From assembly GCA_037179385.1 (NCBI GenBank), contig CM074179.1, positions 2,232,001 through 2,296,000 of the forward strand: 64,000 nucleotides of DNA, read 5' to 3'. Positions 11,803 through 24,334 of the stretch are shown here, piece by piece (the stretch's first letter is position 1; each line of letters opens with the position of its first letter). Below the pieces are notes generated by a model. The model was given only the letters and a program-made list of their open reading frames with translations, was not told the origin of the DNA and made no database searches. This stretch comes from Holothuria scabra. Its lineage: Eukaryota; Echinodermata; Holothuroidea; Aspidochirotida; Holothuriidae. Both the position numbers and the translations under genes were made by a program.

Positions 11803-14289
11803 CTGCAAGGGAAATATAGTTGAGTGTTCAAGTCAATGCAATTATAGAGGCCACAACAGTTACATGAAAAATACATTTGAATGCATTTGGAAAATAAAAT
11901 AAATGTTAATTCTGATAAAAATTGTGAAAAAAAACACTTTTTCTCAAAGACGCTGAAATATTGAAAAAGGTTCATGCAGACATGTAGAGTGGATTATCAG
12001 AATGCATATCAGACAGGCAAATACATTAATTACAACAGTTACAATTAACATTCCAGGCACACATCAACAAAGTCTATATTACATACAAGTACTACATTGT
12101 ATTAAAAATATTTGTTGCCAATCTAGGATCAATCAAGTTGTTCAATTTTTACTGAAATTGTGTACAAAGTGATAACTGTTCAAACAAAAATGTGGAAGGT
12201 GAAATGTTCTTCAGAAAAGTGATAAATTTAAAAGCTACTTCCTTTATGTGATGACAAAGCTAAACCAATGTCCATTAAGTTTATAACCAGGGCCCTGTTC
12301 AATACAGTTTGATAGTCACTGATTGCAGTAGTCATCTTGAAATCAAAGATTGGGAATAACCTTTTATGAAACAGGAGACAAGCTGTTATTCCAATGTTAC
12401 ATTAATTAAGCTAGTTTCTTTTTTCTCTTTTTATCCCCCACCCCTTCCTCTCACCTGCTCCTCTGTATACCCTTACCATACTGTAGCAGCACTGTTATGC
12501 ATAAGTTAAAGCCAACTGGCTTAGGATAAAACTTTTACAGGGGCAATCAGAGTTTGACACCGAATATTAACCTTTTTGTTCTGGCACTTCGTTTACCTTT
12601 TGAAATGATTATTTACCAGAATTAACAGTGAAAAGAAATGTTAATTCCACATAAATAACTGTTGAATGGTAATTTACTATTTGGGGGAGGGGGGGGTAAA
12701 AGGATTTCCCACAGATACAAGACGAGATAGACAGCCTCACCCATACTGTGACCAATCACAACATCAGACTACAGTGACAGATCACTTTTTGTTAGTGTAT
12801 CATTCAGAGCACAATTGTGGAGCAGATTAAACTTGGGAAGTTTCGGAAAAAATTGTAAAAACAAACATTGATAACCCCTTGAAATGAAAAAAAAAACCCT
12901 CAAACAATAGAGCAGATTGCTGTATTTGACCAATCAAAGGCAGATTGGCAGCACTTGTGTGATCATACTGCTACCTGTATAGTAGTTTGAATTTTCCTCC
13001 ACAAAACAGTTTTTTAGTAATATTACTCTATTATTTTTCTAGAATGCTAACAATGCCATGCAACTGCAACAGCTAGGCCCTTAAACTAAGAAGGCTTCTG
13101 ATCACTAAATATCATAATAGAAAGGCCTGGACCTGGCAATGCCCAGTGTTACATTTGCAATGTAGTCTGTAAATGATTCCAGACAGTCTGAGAGACACAA
13201 GTCCCCAGTCAACAAATTCCTGTTGACTATCCAACTTTCTTCATTTTTTGCAAAATTATTTGCACCAATCTGTGAAATCATATGTTATTATTTACGCAGG
13301 AAAAGAATCTTAAGCTTGGCTCTCTCTATGTTGCTCACTATTACTACATTCATAAACAAGAAATCACTCTTTTCCTTTTCCATGCATGCAAAGTGCAATA
13401 TGCTGACCCTTTTGACTGAAAACGTGGAAGCACTTACAAAAACAATAGGGCACTGGGTACTTTTCGTTTTGCTTTCAAACATCATTATAACCAACAAAAC
13501 ACCAAATGATACTTTAAAATAGTAGCAGTACTTTATTCATTGGTTTGCTATGGAAGATTTTAATTGGTAAATACCTTAAGTTTTGAAAGTATGCAAAATC
13601 ATAACAAAGGTCTATTTGTGAAGTATTATTTGCTGCTGTACAGGTAACAGTCAGTTCCCAAAAGGTAAAATTTTATCTACTGATGTTCACTACTGGCATC
13701 GACAAATAAAAAGAAACTGACCAGCCTCTACAGACAAAACAGTGAGATTTCCTGTAAGTCTACCTCATATGGTAATGACTCTCCCATTAACATATTTTTA
13801 AAATTGCATGATAAAAAGGTAGGAAGATACATGTACCCTGACCCCTCCCCCCCGCCCTGAAGATCCAGAGGACAGATTTGTAACACAAAGGTCCACTTTC
13901 AGAGGGTAGAATCATGAGGATATAATGTACCACGAGGGTCCACCATCAAAATTTTCAATCTCTTCATTACCTTACCCTTCAAAAATTGCCATTTTCTATG
14001 GAAGTTATACCTTACAGGGCAGTGTTTTTTATACATGTACACTGTACTCCATGACCTGTAAATTAACTATAAACAAAGGAATTGTTCCCCACAAAAGACC
14101 AACAAAGAGTGTATCTATATACCTCTTCATTTTGCTGTCCACAGAGTCCACTAATTTAAGGCTGCAACATATGCACTGAGCTTCATATTGGATGTGTTTA
14201 AGTCAGAAAAGGATCAAATGTAACATTGGGAAGGGGGAAGGAGTTGGAGAGGGGGTTCTACTTCTGCAGGTAATGGGGGAGATAAAATA

Positions 14290-14463
14290 CAAACCTTTGT
14301 CAAAAGAAACAGATATTGTCTGGAACATAGCCAGGCGTTGCTGAAAGGACGTCATATTTATGGATTGCTGTTGCTGCCTTACCAGGCTTGCCAGAGACTT
14401 AACTTCGATATTTCTCAACAAATTGACAGGTTGATGTCTCTTGCTTTTAAATTTACTGTGCAA
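14290..14463 (-). other. Open stretch with FQQRLAMFQ, possible orphan exon
   Basis: A minus-strand open frame reads ...KSLASLVRQQQQS...SFQQRLAMFQTISVSFDK and meets a moderate donor AAAG|GTTTGT (GT near 14294). The RLAMFQ pattern resembles the R-x-x-x-F-E/Q segments of exons 30184-30104 and 11802-11558. However, no acceptor gives the phase 1 entry needed between those two exons, so it is listed only as a candidate alternative exon. Confidence 0.18.
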
Positions 14464-14974
14464 CTGATAATTCCCCTGGTTTATTGAATACTAGGCTCAC
14501 AAAGAGTTTTGTACAAGGTGTAGTCACGTACCAGTATTCAAAAGACCCTGGACAAAAAAGAACTGGTATTTTACAAATCATTGACTTATACACAGTATAC
14601 TTTACAAGGAGTTTCCTGCCTATCTGAAAATGAATCTTTTAACACTCACAAATACTGAGATACTGAAATAATACACTTTTCACAACTTCAGGGAAATGAC
14701 ACAATCAAATTTCTAGTATTTTGTCCTTTTCGCACTTTGAAACCCCCTTGGCCAGTAGACAGTTTTTTGAAAATTATTTTCAAAGATATAATACAACCTT
14801 AAATTTGACTTTTTTTTTTCAATGCTTCCCCACACAACTGAAATTGGTGATGAAGGGGGTCAGATTTTGCTTGTCGTTAATAAACCGGCACTTATTGATA
14901 TGCATTACATGAATGTTCATACTGGTTTGCAACTAAAAAGAATGTATTAGGCAAAAACGAAGAAGGAAGTAGCT

Positions 14975-15105
14975 AGGGTATAGCGCGCCCTCATTAGGTA
15001 GGGGTTACCACGGTGTTATTAGGTTTTTGCCAGAAGGTTAATGCGGGCAATAACGATATACATAGGTCAATAGGAGGTAGGGAGGAGTGAAATAGACTGT
15101 ATGCT
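14975..15105 (+). repeat. Dispersed repeat S2, copy
   Basis: AGCGCGCCCTCATTAGG, then CATAGGTCAATAGGAGGTAG and GAGGAGTGAAATAGACTGTA, matching the right part of 30600-30690. Confidence 0.5.
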
Positions 15106-18100
15106 ACTTTAAGAACTCATTGTTCAAATTTCCCTGTAGTTGTAAAAAGACTCATTACCAAAAGAAAATACTCATAAACAAAACCTTTTCAAAGTACAAA
15201 ATTGGTAAATATTTGAAGGGAATGTCACAAAAATATGCCTTCCAATAGAAGAAAATGATATTCCTCTGAAAAATCATCACAGAAAGATGCAGTGAAGGGG
15301 AAACAAGACCAATAGAGGCAAGAGTCCGACAGGATGACCATGAAATCAGACAAACACACGGAAAAGAATCCTTACTAAGAAACTTCTTCACAAAATACTG
15401 CACAATAATTTGGAAATAAAACCTATTCAAGAATTCTTCTCAGAGGCCAAAATAACTTCACATTCAATGAATAAAATTACTGCTTAGGATAAGGAGTCCT
15501 TCACCAATAGACAAATGTTAGTGCTCAGTATCACAACAAGGTTTACTTCTGTAGGTCCAAGATCCAATTTAAAAGATAACAGACCACCAACTCCATTCAA
15601 TTCACAGAAGGAAAAACTACATTGATTCAACAATAACATCAGCAATCACAGCACAGAAAGTCTTCCTAATGAATCCAAAAAACCAGTCTCTTACAAGAAC
15701 AGTCCTTATACTACAATCAAAAGGTTTCACAGGATCACTTTGGACAGGACTTCACTATAGACATAACTCAAGCAAAGTATAGCCTACATGACACACAATG
15801 TTGGTATGGATAGCCCTACACATAAGTTTCACGCCAAAATGATGTCATTTCCTGGGTACAATTAACTGACAGTTCTTTTAATTTCCCAAAAATTAATTTA
15901 CTATGACCGTGAAAAGCGACTTTATTTATTAATGTGACAGACGCATCATTCAATGGGAAGTTGCAGAGGATGAACACAAAACGGAAGTTTTACTACAATG
16001 AATAATTCAGCCAGACAATGGGTGGTATACTATGCCCATAGGAAGGGAAAGGAGGTACTAATTGTATCAATAATGGGGTGTGCTAGGGGTGTAAATATTG
16101 GGATGGGTTGAGGGCTAGTTGTTCAGGTTCCGATGAGCTTAACACAGGAGGAAATTTAATTATGATGAAAAGAAAAAATTGGGGGAGGGGAAAGAGAGAG
16201 GGGAAAGGGAAGACAACAAATTTCGACAAGCCCTGGCCCCAAAACCCTATACCGATAACTGCCAATGTCTTTCTCAGGTCTTTTTTGCTCTAGCTTTGGG
16301 GATGATGGTAACCTATCCACCTGCCAAATGTAAGTAATTCATATGGAGAGGGAACTCTATTTTGCTCCTCACTATACCTACTATTAATATTGTTACTCCC
16401 CATCCAGCAAAAACTTAATAAACAGCACTGTGGTAACTCAGAACTAAGTTAACATTATGCTTTCTAATTAAATGCTGTAGCAGCATTGTAGCTGGAGCAT
16501 CCTAAAGAACAAAATAAGGTCTTATTTCTTGTCTATCTGGTACAAAGGTTTTATTTCAAATTCGGACCAAAGACAGATTAGGTAATCAAACACCTGCATG
16601 CTCTAAAATAAATATTTCATGACATTTAATTCCTTCCATCCCTATCCCATCTAACTGTAGAAAAAGGGAACCTGTATGTTTGCCACCGGAACTCTTCAAC
16701 CACTCCCCCGTCCCCCAACCAGCAACTACACAAAGTCAACATCTTTTGGCTAAACACATATATATAGTTGTCAAACATATTCAAAGACCAATGATAAGAA
16801 AGGCCACCCACTTTGAAAATGTCAAAACTGCACAACTGGGTCTACTGCAGAACCAATACAATACGTGTTCACCTGAGAGGTTGGAAAGCTAAAAATTATG
16901 ATACACACATGTCATTTGTACCGCTAATGTCCTACTTATGGCTGTTTTTATCTACCAGCAATTTCTACACCATATAAGCATAGATCTGCTGCAGTATGGC
17001 ATGCCTCTGATGTCATCCTATACATTTTGAACTTTTACAAATTCAGGAGAGTGTCATTTTTTCTTCAGTTCCTTAGCAATTTTTTCCTTTTACTTTCAAT
17101 GAATCATACAGAATACATCACTACTTGTATTTCTGACACATCAGAACCTGACCACAAATCACCTGATGTTGTGCTTTAATGCATGTATTCACAACAATGG
17201 GGAGGCAGCTAGGAGTTTTTTTTTTCTTTTTTTTTGGGGGGGGGAAAGGGGGGAAAGGGGAGGGGGAGGGGGATTAAAGCACACCGATCCTCAGGATACA
17301 TCCATATCATACTGGATGCAGGCTACTACTGAATTTAAATCATACACAGATGCATGAAGACAAGGGGGAGCCCGTGTTTGTTCATCCCATGTGCCTTACA
17401 ATTAATTCCATTACACAAAAATAATAGAACTTAAACATTGGGAAGGACAATTTACAACTATTAGGGAAATAAAGTTGAAACTGTGCTGAGCAGACAAACA
17501 CACATGGTCACAGCACTAATATTTTAACAGATTTATATATAGAATGGAATGGTAAATAGAAGGAAAAGCCAACAAGACAAGCACGGCCCTTAAAATAAAA
17601 ATTTTATTGCTTTATCAAATAAGGAACTTCCTTGAAGCCAGCATGCACTAGTCATTACATTGTACACTCTCTGTAGAGCTGCTGGTTTGGACTTCATACA
17701 AGTGACTAAGTTCATACAGATCTATGTAAAGTTTAGTGTGACTAAAATTAAGATGAATGGAGTATAGAAAAGCAGTCTCCGGAATATTGCCAAGAGAGTA
17801 AGCAAACTGCACAAATCTGCCTGACTTAAGGAGACCTCATCAGCACTATCACATGAATGAAGGGAACGCTGAAGTTTCTACAGTTGGTATATGATGGGAG
17901 GTGCTACTCTAAAGTGAGGAAGGAGAGACTTTCCCTCAAAGTTTTATTATCGATAACTAATTTCTTACATAAAACTTCACTAAAAAATGAACCAACGGCA
18001 TCTCTTAAAATGTTGAACAGTACCACGGTTGAAGGTGCTTTCAATAACATCCACACATTTCACATTTTGGCAGCACTTGAGTTCTACAGTATAATAACAC

Positions 18101-18862
18101 CAAACAGACCACATACTAAACATAAAATTTTGACAAGTCAGATCTTCAATATAAATCAGCTATCATTTTAACCACATTCTTCTAACATTACTAATATACA
18201 ACTACCAAAATTTGCAACAAATGAGGCCATTTCAAAGAAAATATGTAATCAGTAACTGAAGAGTGTATGACATACAAAAATCACAAATATAAAATATACC
18301 CTTATAACAGGGAAACTCTTCCACTAACATTACAAACATTGTGTGAAAAACATTACAAACCAAACTTCAAGACAACTAGAAACCAATAAAAGTACTATCC
18401 ACTAAAAAAAACTCCAATACTCTCCCGCCACCTTTCTCTGTGAATAAAATACCTTGCTGTACGATTACTATACAACAGTCGCCTTTCAAAACAATCCACT
18501 AAAGCATACAATATGTACAATACAGTACTGCAAACTACCTATACAGTAGCCATAGGGAGTTGCAACATTCTGTGTTATACCAGTACCTTGGTTCTTATCA
18601 CCCAGTCTAAAGGTTGTATTGTTTAACAACAATTGTATCTTAGTGTGGTATATAATCCTAGACAGTATTAGTGCATTACATAACTTCCAGTCCTTGATGG
18701 TTGTTCAAGTCTATATGTTGTTATAAATGTTTTAAGATCTTACACCACCAACACTTATTACCTCTGTGAAAATAAGATATTTGCTGCTGGGGGTAGGAAT
18801 TTGTGGATGTGTGTGTGTGTGAAGGCTGTTTTTAAGGCACTTTGTTGGGGGAAATTATTCAA

Positions 18863-18904
18863 TGAGGTGGGGTAAAACCCATCTGAGGTGGGGTAAAACC
18901 CATT
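18863..18904. repeat. 21-bp tandem duplication
   Basis: TGAGGTGGGGTAAAACCCAT occurs twice back to back (18863, 18884). Confidence 0.85.
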
Positions 18905-19248
18905 TGGGAAATCTGGGAATATTTGGAGGTTTTTACGAGCAGAATTCGGCAATGCATATTGTGCAAACATTTTAAAATATGAATGAAATACACAGTCTTT
19001 AATGCAAGAAATACAAAATCAGTTTTTAAATCATTTGCTTAAGCTTTTTATCTCTAATTTTTACATGTTACAGTAGCAAGTTTGATGGGTTTAATGACTT
19101 GTATGCTAAGAAGATTTAATTAAATAAGGTTTCAGGTTAATTTCAAGTTCCATTTCAAATGGTCAAATATGGCTGAAGTCCTTCCCATTGGTTAATTGCT
19201 TCTTCTGACAGGTGGGGAATAAGCAGGAGTATACTGAAACCACAGAGT

Positions 19249-19300
19249 CCCCCCCCCCACCTGTGCCATGCCTCCACCCTGTGCCCCCCCCCCCCCCCCC
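19249..19300. repeat. C-homopolymer tracts
   Basis: Two poly-C runs, the second 17 C long (19284-19300). Comparable G/C runs occur at 1822-1840, 6381-6408, 12683-12697, 17236-17275, 47325-47344, 49620-49634 and 63293-63307. Confidence 0.9.
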
Positions 19301-20199
19301 TTAGGGAGAGAAAAATTTCACAAATTAATTCCTTTTTTTGTTTGACTTAACTGCAATCTTCTGAACTCTCAAAAAAGAGTTTAAGGTCACAGCTGGATTT
19401 GGTATGTTAGTGGAGTACTCATTTTTAGCATTTTGGTAAAATGGCATTCAAATCCGATGTGTGGTTTTCAAGATATATCTGCGTAGAGTTTTCACAATTT
19501 CAACAAAAAGTGAACTTGAGCAAGCACAGATGACTTCATATCCCCACATAAGTGCACAATCTTTTAACTTTTTGACACTAGAATCAATTTTCTCCTGAGC
19601 AATCCCATGTTATTAAAATGTGATTGCATAATTGGTATGAGAACTTCACAAACTTTGCATCCCCTACAGGGAGATCCTATTCCTGTTAACTTCGAAGTCA
19701 ACACAATGGTCTGATAAAGCAAAGGGAAACAAAACATTCCTTGTCATTGTGAGAATTAGAAATAAGCTCTGCTGCCCTCAAACTCACTTTGGAACACAAA
19801 TCTACTGACTTCATTTACGGATATCTCAAGCAATACAGGGGCTGATTTGAATGGAACTTTCACAACACTGTGTATTTGGTTCCTATTTCACATTTGAAAA
19901 TTAAATTTTTGCTTAACTTCCCCTTTAATATATCACCTAGTTTGTTTCTGGCTGTTGTTCTTTGTCAATCAACGTTACTATTTGATTCTGTTGACAAACT
20001 ATTTTCTTGGAAATTTATACAGTGTAGTTAAGATTGTAACTGACAAACAAGGTCCTGGGTATGACATAAAACTGAATCCAGGTGGGCGAGAAGTTTGTCC
20101 CCGACTATTGCCTGTAAAATGCGCACATAAAACCATTATTACTAATCTCATGACAGGTGGCTTGTCAGCACCACAAAACTGACCAAGTCCCTCAATGGT

Positions 20200-20310
20200 T
20201 GTCCCCCTGTGGGCTTGGGGTTGTAAAATATGCCCACGGTATTCCCCGCCAGTTGTATAAGAGGCGACTACTGTAAACGGGAGGGACTTGAACAGTATGA
20301 CACTTTTAAA
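20200..20310 (+). repeat. Dispersed repeat R4, copy 1
   Basis: GGGCTTGGGGTTGTAAAATA, GCCCACGGTATTCC, TAAGAGGCGACTACTG and GAGGGACTTGAAC recur in the same order, more diverged, at 23035-23115. It resembles a widespread short repeat of invertebrates, but I cannot name the family. Confidence 0.5.
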
Positions 20311-22494
20311 CATGTTTGTGTTGGTATTTCGTTATATCTTATCTAACTAACTAATTGACAAACAAATTTTTCACATTGAAATACATCATTAGCACGGGTA
20401 AAATCAATTGCACAAGTTGCAACAACAGTAACTGCAATGTTGTATCTGAAAGGTCAATGGGCAAGCAAAGCAATATATAATATGCCCTATAAAAAAACCT
20501 GTACGTCAAGTGGGCCTTCTTGCAATGACTGTTTACACCAACGAAAAATGCAAAACATATGCAGATCCTACTGTATCACAAGTCCACACCAATGGTCTGA
20601 CTGAAGAAAAGGATCCAACAACAAATGACAGGCAGAGATAACAATAACACACAGATAGTTTACATAATTCCATAAACAAAACCAAAATTGAAGAAACTCC
20701 AAGACAATTCTAACCAAATTCCAACAATCATAATTCAGAGCTTCTCCAATGGCACCAGAAAATAAGTGACACTTCAATCTACTACTCTCAAAGTGGAAAA
20801 CAACACACTATGCTATCACTTATTCATGGCTGCATGAAATTCACAAACACCTGTCACTGATAGGATAGGAGCTTAGGCTAAGCAGACAACAAGAACATTC
20901 CAATACTTCACTGTGCTCCAAATACTACCTCAGACTGACAAGTCCTAACAAACAAGTAACCTTATAGTACTAAACTTCCCTATACTAAGTTCCACCCATT
21001 TACTAATTGTTTACCCCAACCACATGGTTTAGCCTAAGCTAACTCCTTTTTATCACTTTTGTGTAAATCCACTGAAGTGGCACTCCAGTATATACTTGTC
21101 ATTCAGTTGTGACTGTGTATACTGACTTCAGTGTATTATTCATCACAGCTGTCTCAATGGGGATTGCCCTACATCTTTGAGGTAAATGGTTTACACTCCA
21201 TTGAATCTTGCATACAAAACTTTTGGCTGAAGGCAAATATGTGTGCAGAGATATAAACGTTTCCTACTACTAGCTGCCACATACTTTACTGTATATACAC
21301 AGTTTAGAGTAGACTGACTGATCACACTATAAGAACCTGCTATATTTTGGGGAAAAAAACCACCAATTCCAATTTTCCTTCAAAAAGATGCCTGTGGACA
21401 TGGATTTGCTGTGATTTGACCCTTTGTATACTTCATTCAAGATCGGACAAAGAATACTGACCCTTTAAGGTCATGGCATTGTGACCCTTCTAAGAGAGGG
21501 ATATTTCCTTTAAAGCAAGTGAATTGTACTGTGCATTTCAGAAAAAAAAAAACTTTTAGAAAAACAACAGTACTAAGTAGTATGTACTCTATTTCTGTAA
21601 GAACTTTTACACTATAAAACTGTCAACAACATGAGGTGAGCCAGAATTTTTCCTATTACAATTAAAAAGTCATGAATATGCATGCATCAAATTGTTTGCT
21701 ATGAATGAATGCATCAAATTCTTCCCTTTCCAAGTTACCAAACAGTTCTGGTTTAGTCCACCACCTAGCAGCAGCAGACAACCAGCACTATGGAAATTTT
21801 ATGGAGACATTGAAACATACTGTAGTGTTGGATATATTCATCCATTTGTGAATTGCATGAAGAAGTTACAAGGGAAAAACCTTTTTGTAGATCTATACTG
21901 TATGAATTGCATTTAAGTAATATGCAACCTGAAGGACTAATTTTATCCCCTGTCCACTTCCCAGACAACCGGTACCCCACCTCCCAAATTCTGTATAGCA
22001 TTACAAAACATACAGTAGCATTTTCAAGCAGACAAAACTCCTACCTACTGCATGTTTTTCCATCGTAATCACAAGCCACGTCTTTTAGCTCTTACAATTG
22101 TACATCTACTGGATAGCCTTTTTTCTTATTCAAGACAATTATATGCAATTGCACAGGTACCAAACATTTAAAATCTGCCATGCTTGTTAGATGCACATGC
22201 AATACACAACAGACTGACAGAGGTTGTCTGACTCAAGGGCATGGCTGTATAATGCAACACTTACAATGCTGTGAGAGTCGAAGGATGGAGAACATATCTA
22301 CCTGATGCTGACATCTTCCTTAACATATATCTCATGCAACATACAGGTACTGTAATAAAATACCCCTTCCCCAGCCCCTTCACTTCCCCTATCACTCCTT
22401 TTCTACTCAATCCATAAATCCTCGCATCCTTGCAATCTGAAACACCTAAATTCTCAAGTTCTACAACCTTCTTCCTAACCTAAAATGATGAACC

Positions 22495-22705
22495 AACTGT
22501 TTGTAAATTTAAACAGTAGAAGCTTACAACTGTTTGTAATTTAAAACAGTGGAAGCTTACAACTGTTTGTAAATTTAAACAGTAGAAGCTTACAACTGTT
22601 TGTAATTTAAAACAGTGGAAGCTTACAACTGTTTGTAATTTAAAACAGTGGAAGCTTACAACTGTTTGTAAATTTAAACAGTGGAAGCTAGCTTACAACT
22701 GTTTT
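22495..22705. repeat. 33-bp tandem satellite, six units
   Basis: Units start at 22495, 22528, 22561, 22594, 22627 and 22660. Each contains AACTGTTTGTAAATTTAAAC followed by AGTAGAAGCTTAC, so each unit carries an ACTGTTT/AAACAGT inverted repeat. Two variants (AAATTTAAAC and AATTTAAAAC) are mixed along the array. The last unit has a 4-bp duplication (GCTAGCTTAC). Confidence 0.95.
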
Positions 22706-23029
22706 CATTCCCATAAGTTTCCACTTTTTGACTTACTGAGAGTACTATTAAAATGTGAATGGGCAAATTTATACAACTACCAAACACATAAATTTGTTAA
22801 AGGACAGCTAATTTGACAAGATCATACCACCTTTCTGTATTGCTAAAAGGTGCTATGACATATTTGCTGTACATATATACAATTTTTAAGATTCAAGAAG
22901 AGTTACCCCTGATAGCAGCCAGACAATAGCATACTCTTAAAGTATACCATCTGGACTACCATTGGTAGGGGCCTCCATTTCTTCCTCATCTGTACCATAC
23001 TCCTATCCCAACCCAGCCCCCCACACTCA

Positions 23030-23120
23030 CCTGGGTTGAGGTTGTAGAAAATGTCTATGGTAGTCTCCACCTATTCTAAGAGGTGACTTAAGGGAAGGAC
23101 TTGAACCTGTATGAACACAT
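23030..23120 (+). repeat. Dispersed repeat R4, copy 2
   Basis: GGGTTGAGGTTGTAGAAAAT, TCTATGGTAGTCTCC, TAAGAGGTGACTTAAG and GGAAGGACTTGAACC parallel the copy at 20200-20310. Confidence 0.45.
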
Positions 23121-24334
23121 TTGAAACCAACATGTACTTTTCAAACACATTCGAAACTGATTTAACTTTACTTTTTCATTTGGCTAACACTATACTACTT
23201 CTTTGAGTTCTCACACTAGGTATGTCATTAAATCCCACCTAACTCCGTTTCTTCCCAGCAAAAACAGGATATACGACCCTTAAAACACATAACCTATCAT
23301 CCATTCCATATTACTGTCCATGATGCTATTCTTTATCAAGTTTTGTTTTTTTCTTTTTTCCTAGCACACTATTTGTATTTGGGTATGAAGATTATGTCAT
23401 AAGATAAGTCACCTCGAATCAAACACTTCTCAGTCATAACTGAACATTTTAAAGGCCAAAGCCATACCATTGCTTTTATGCATTTCTACCTGGAACACAA
23501 CTGGGATCAGAATGCGATAACCAGAACACATTAGTTCCTACACAGGAAATCAAAAGGCAATATTCTAGGAAACTGGCACAAACAATTATCTTGCAATGCA
23601 ATGTCTTAATAAGATAAGGAAACCACAACAGTCACAATTTGTATGGGGAAAAAAAAAACTGACACTACAATCCAAGGCATGCTAGGACATAAAACACATA
23701 CACTATCAACACAGCACACTGAAAGACAGTACTGTACTCACCATACCAAAAAGGCGAAGGATGATCTTGCCCAGGTACGCAAACGCTTATACTTCTGATC
23801 ACCACAAGGAATGACAACTGCTACAATACGTGCGTGTACACCTAAAGACTATAATCTTTGGTTGCTAAACCAGAATTAAAACAGTGCATCTCACTTCACA
23901 TTCTGATTTCAGATTTTAGTGTTACAATTAGTAGAATAAATGACTCCCGCTTTTAGAACCTAAATTACTGTAAATTCAACTCACACTGTTTGCCTGACGA
24001 AGAAGGAAAATGGCATGGTGCATATGATACAACAATTAGTTTAGCATGTACAATAAACAACAATGAACACCTTAAATGAGTTAAGTACTGCACTTTGCCC
24101 TATGGGGAGTTTTTATTTCAAGGCAAAAATTATCTCAAGCTTGGAAATAAATTTAATTTGTTGTCATACAACACGTAATACTAATGTTAGCTTTATCAAC
24201 TTGCACTTTGTTTGTTTGAAAGTTTAAAACAAAAACTTACTATATCTGCTAAGCTATGCATGCACTCAAACATGTACTCTACCATAACACAAGATATTCT
24301 ACAATGTACTGTAGAAAGTCTCTTGTAAAATTAA

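Noticed and set aside
22495..22705. CRISPR-like array of regularly spaced repeats
   Set aside because: The units are contiguous, with no unique spacers, and the genome is animal; it is a simple satellite.
23700..23790. Minus-strand non-coding first exon ending ATG|GTGAGT
   Set aside because: Only a donor-like sequence supports it; no promoter features or partner exon could be seen.
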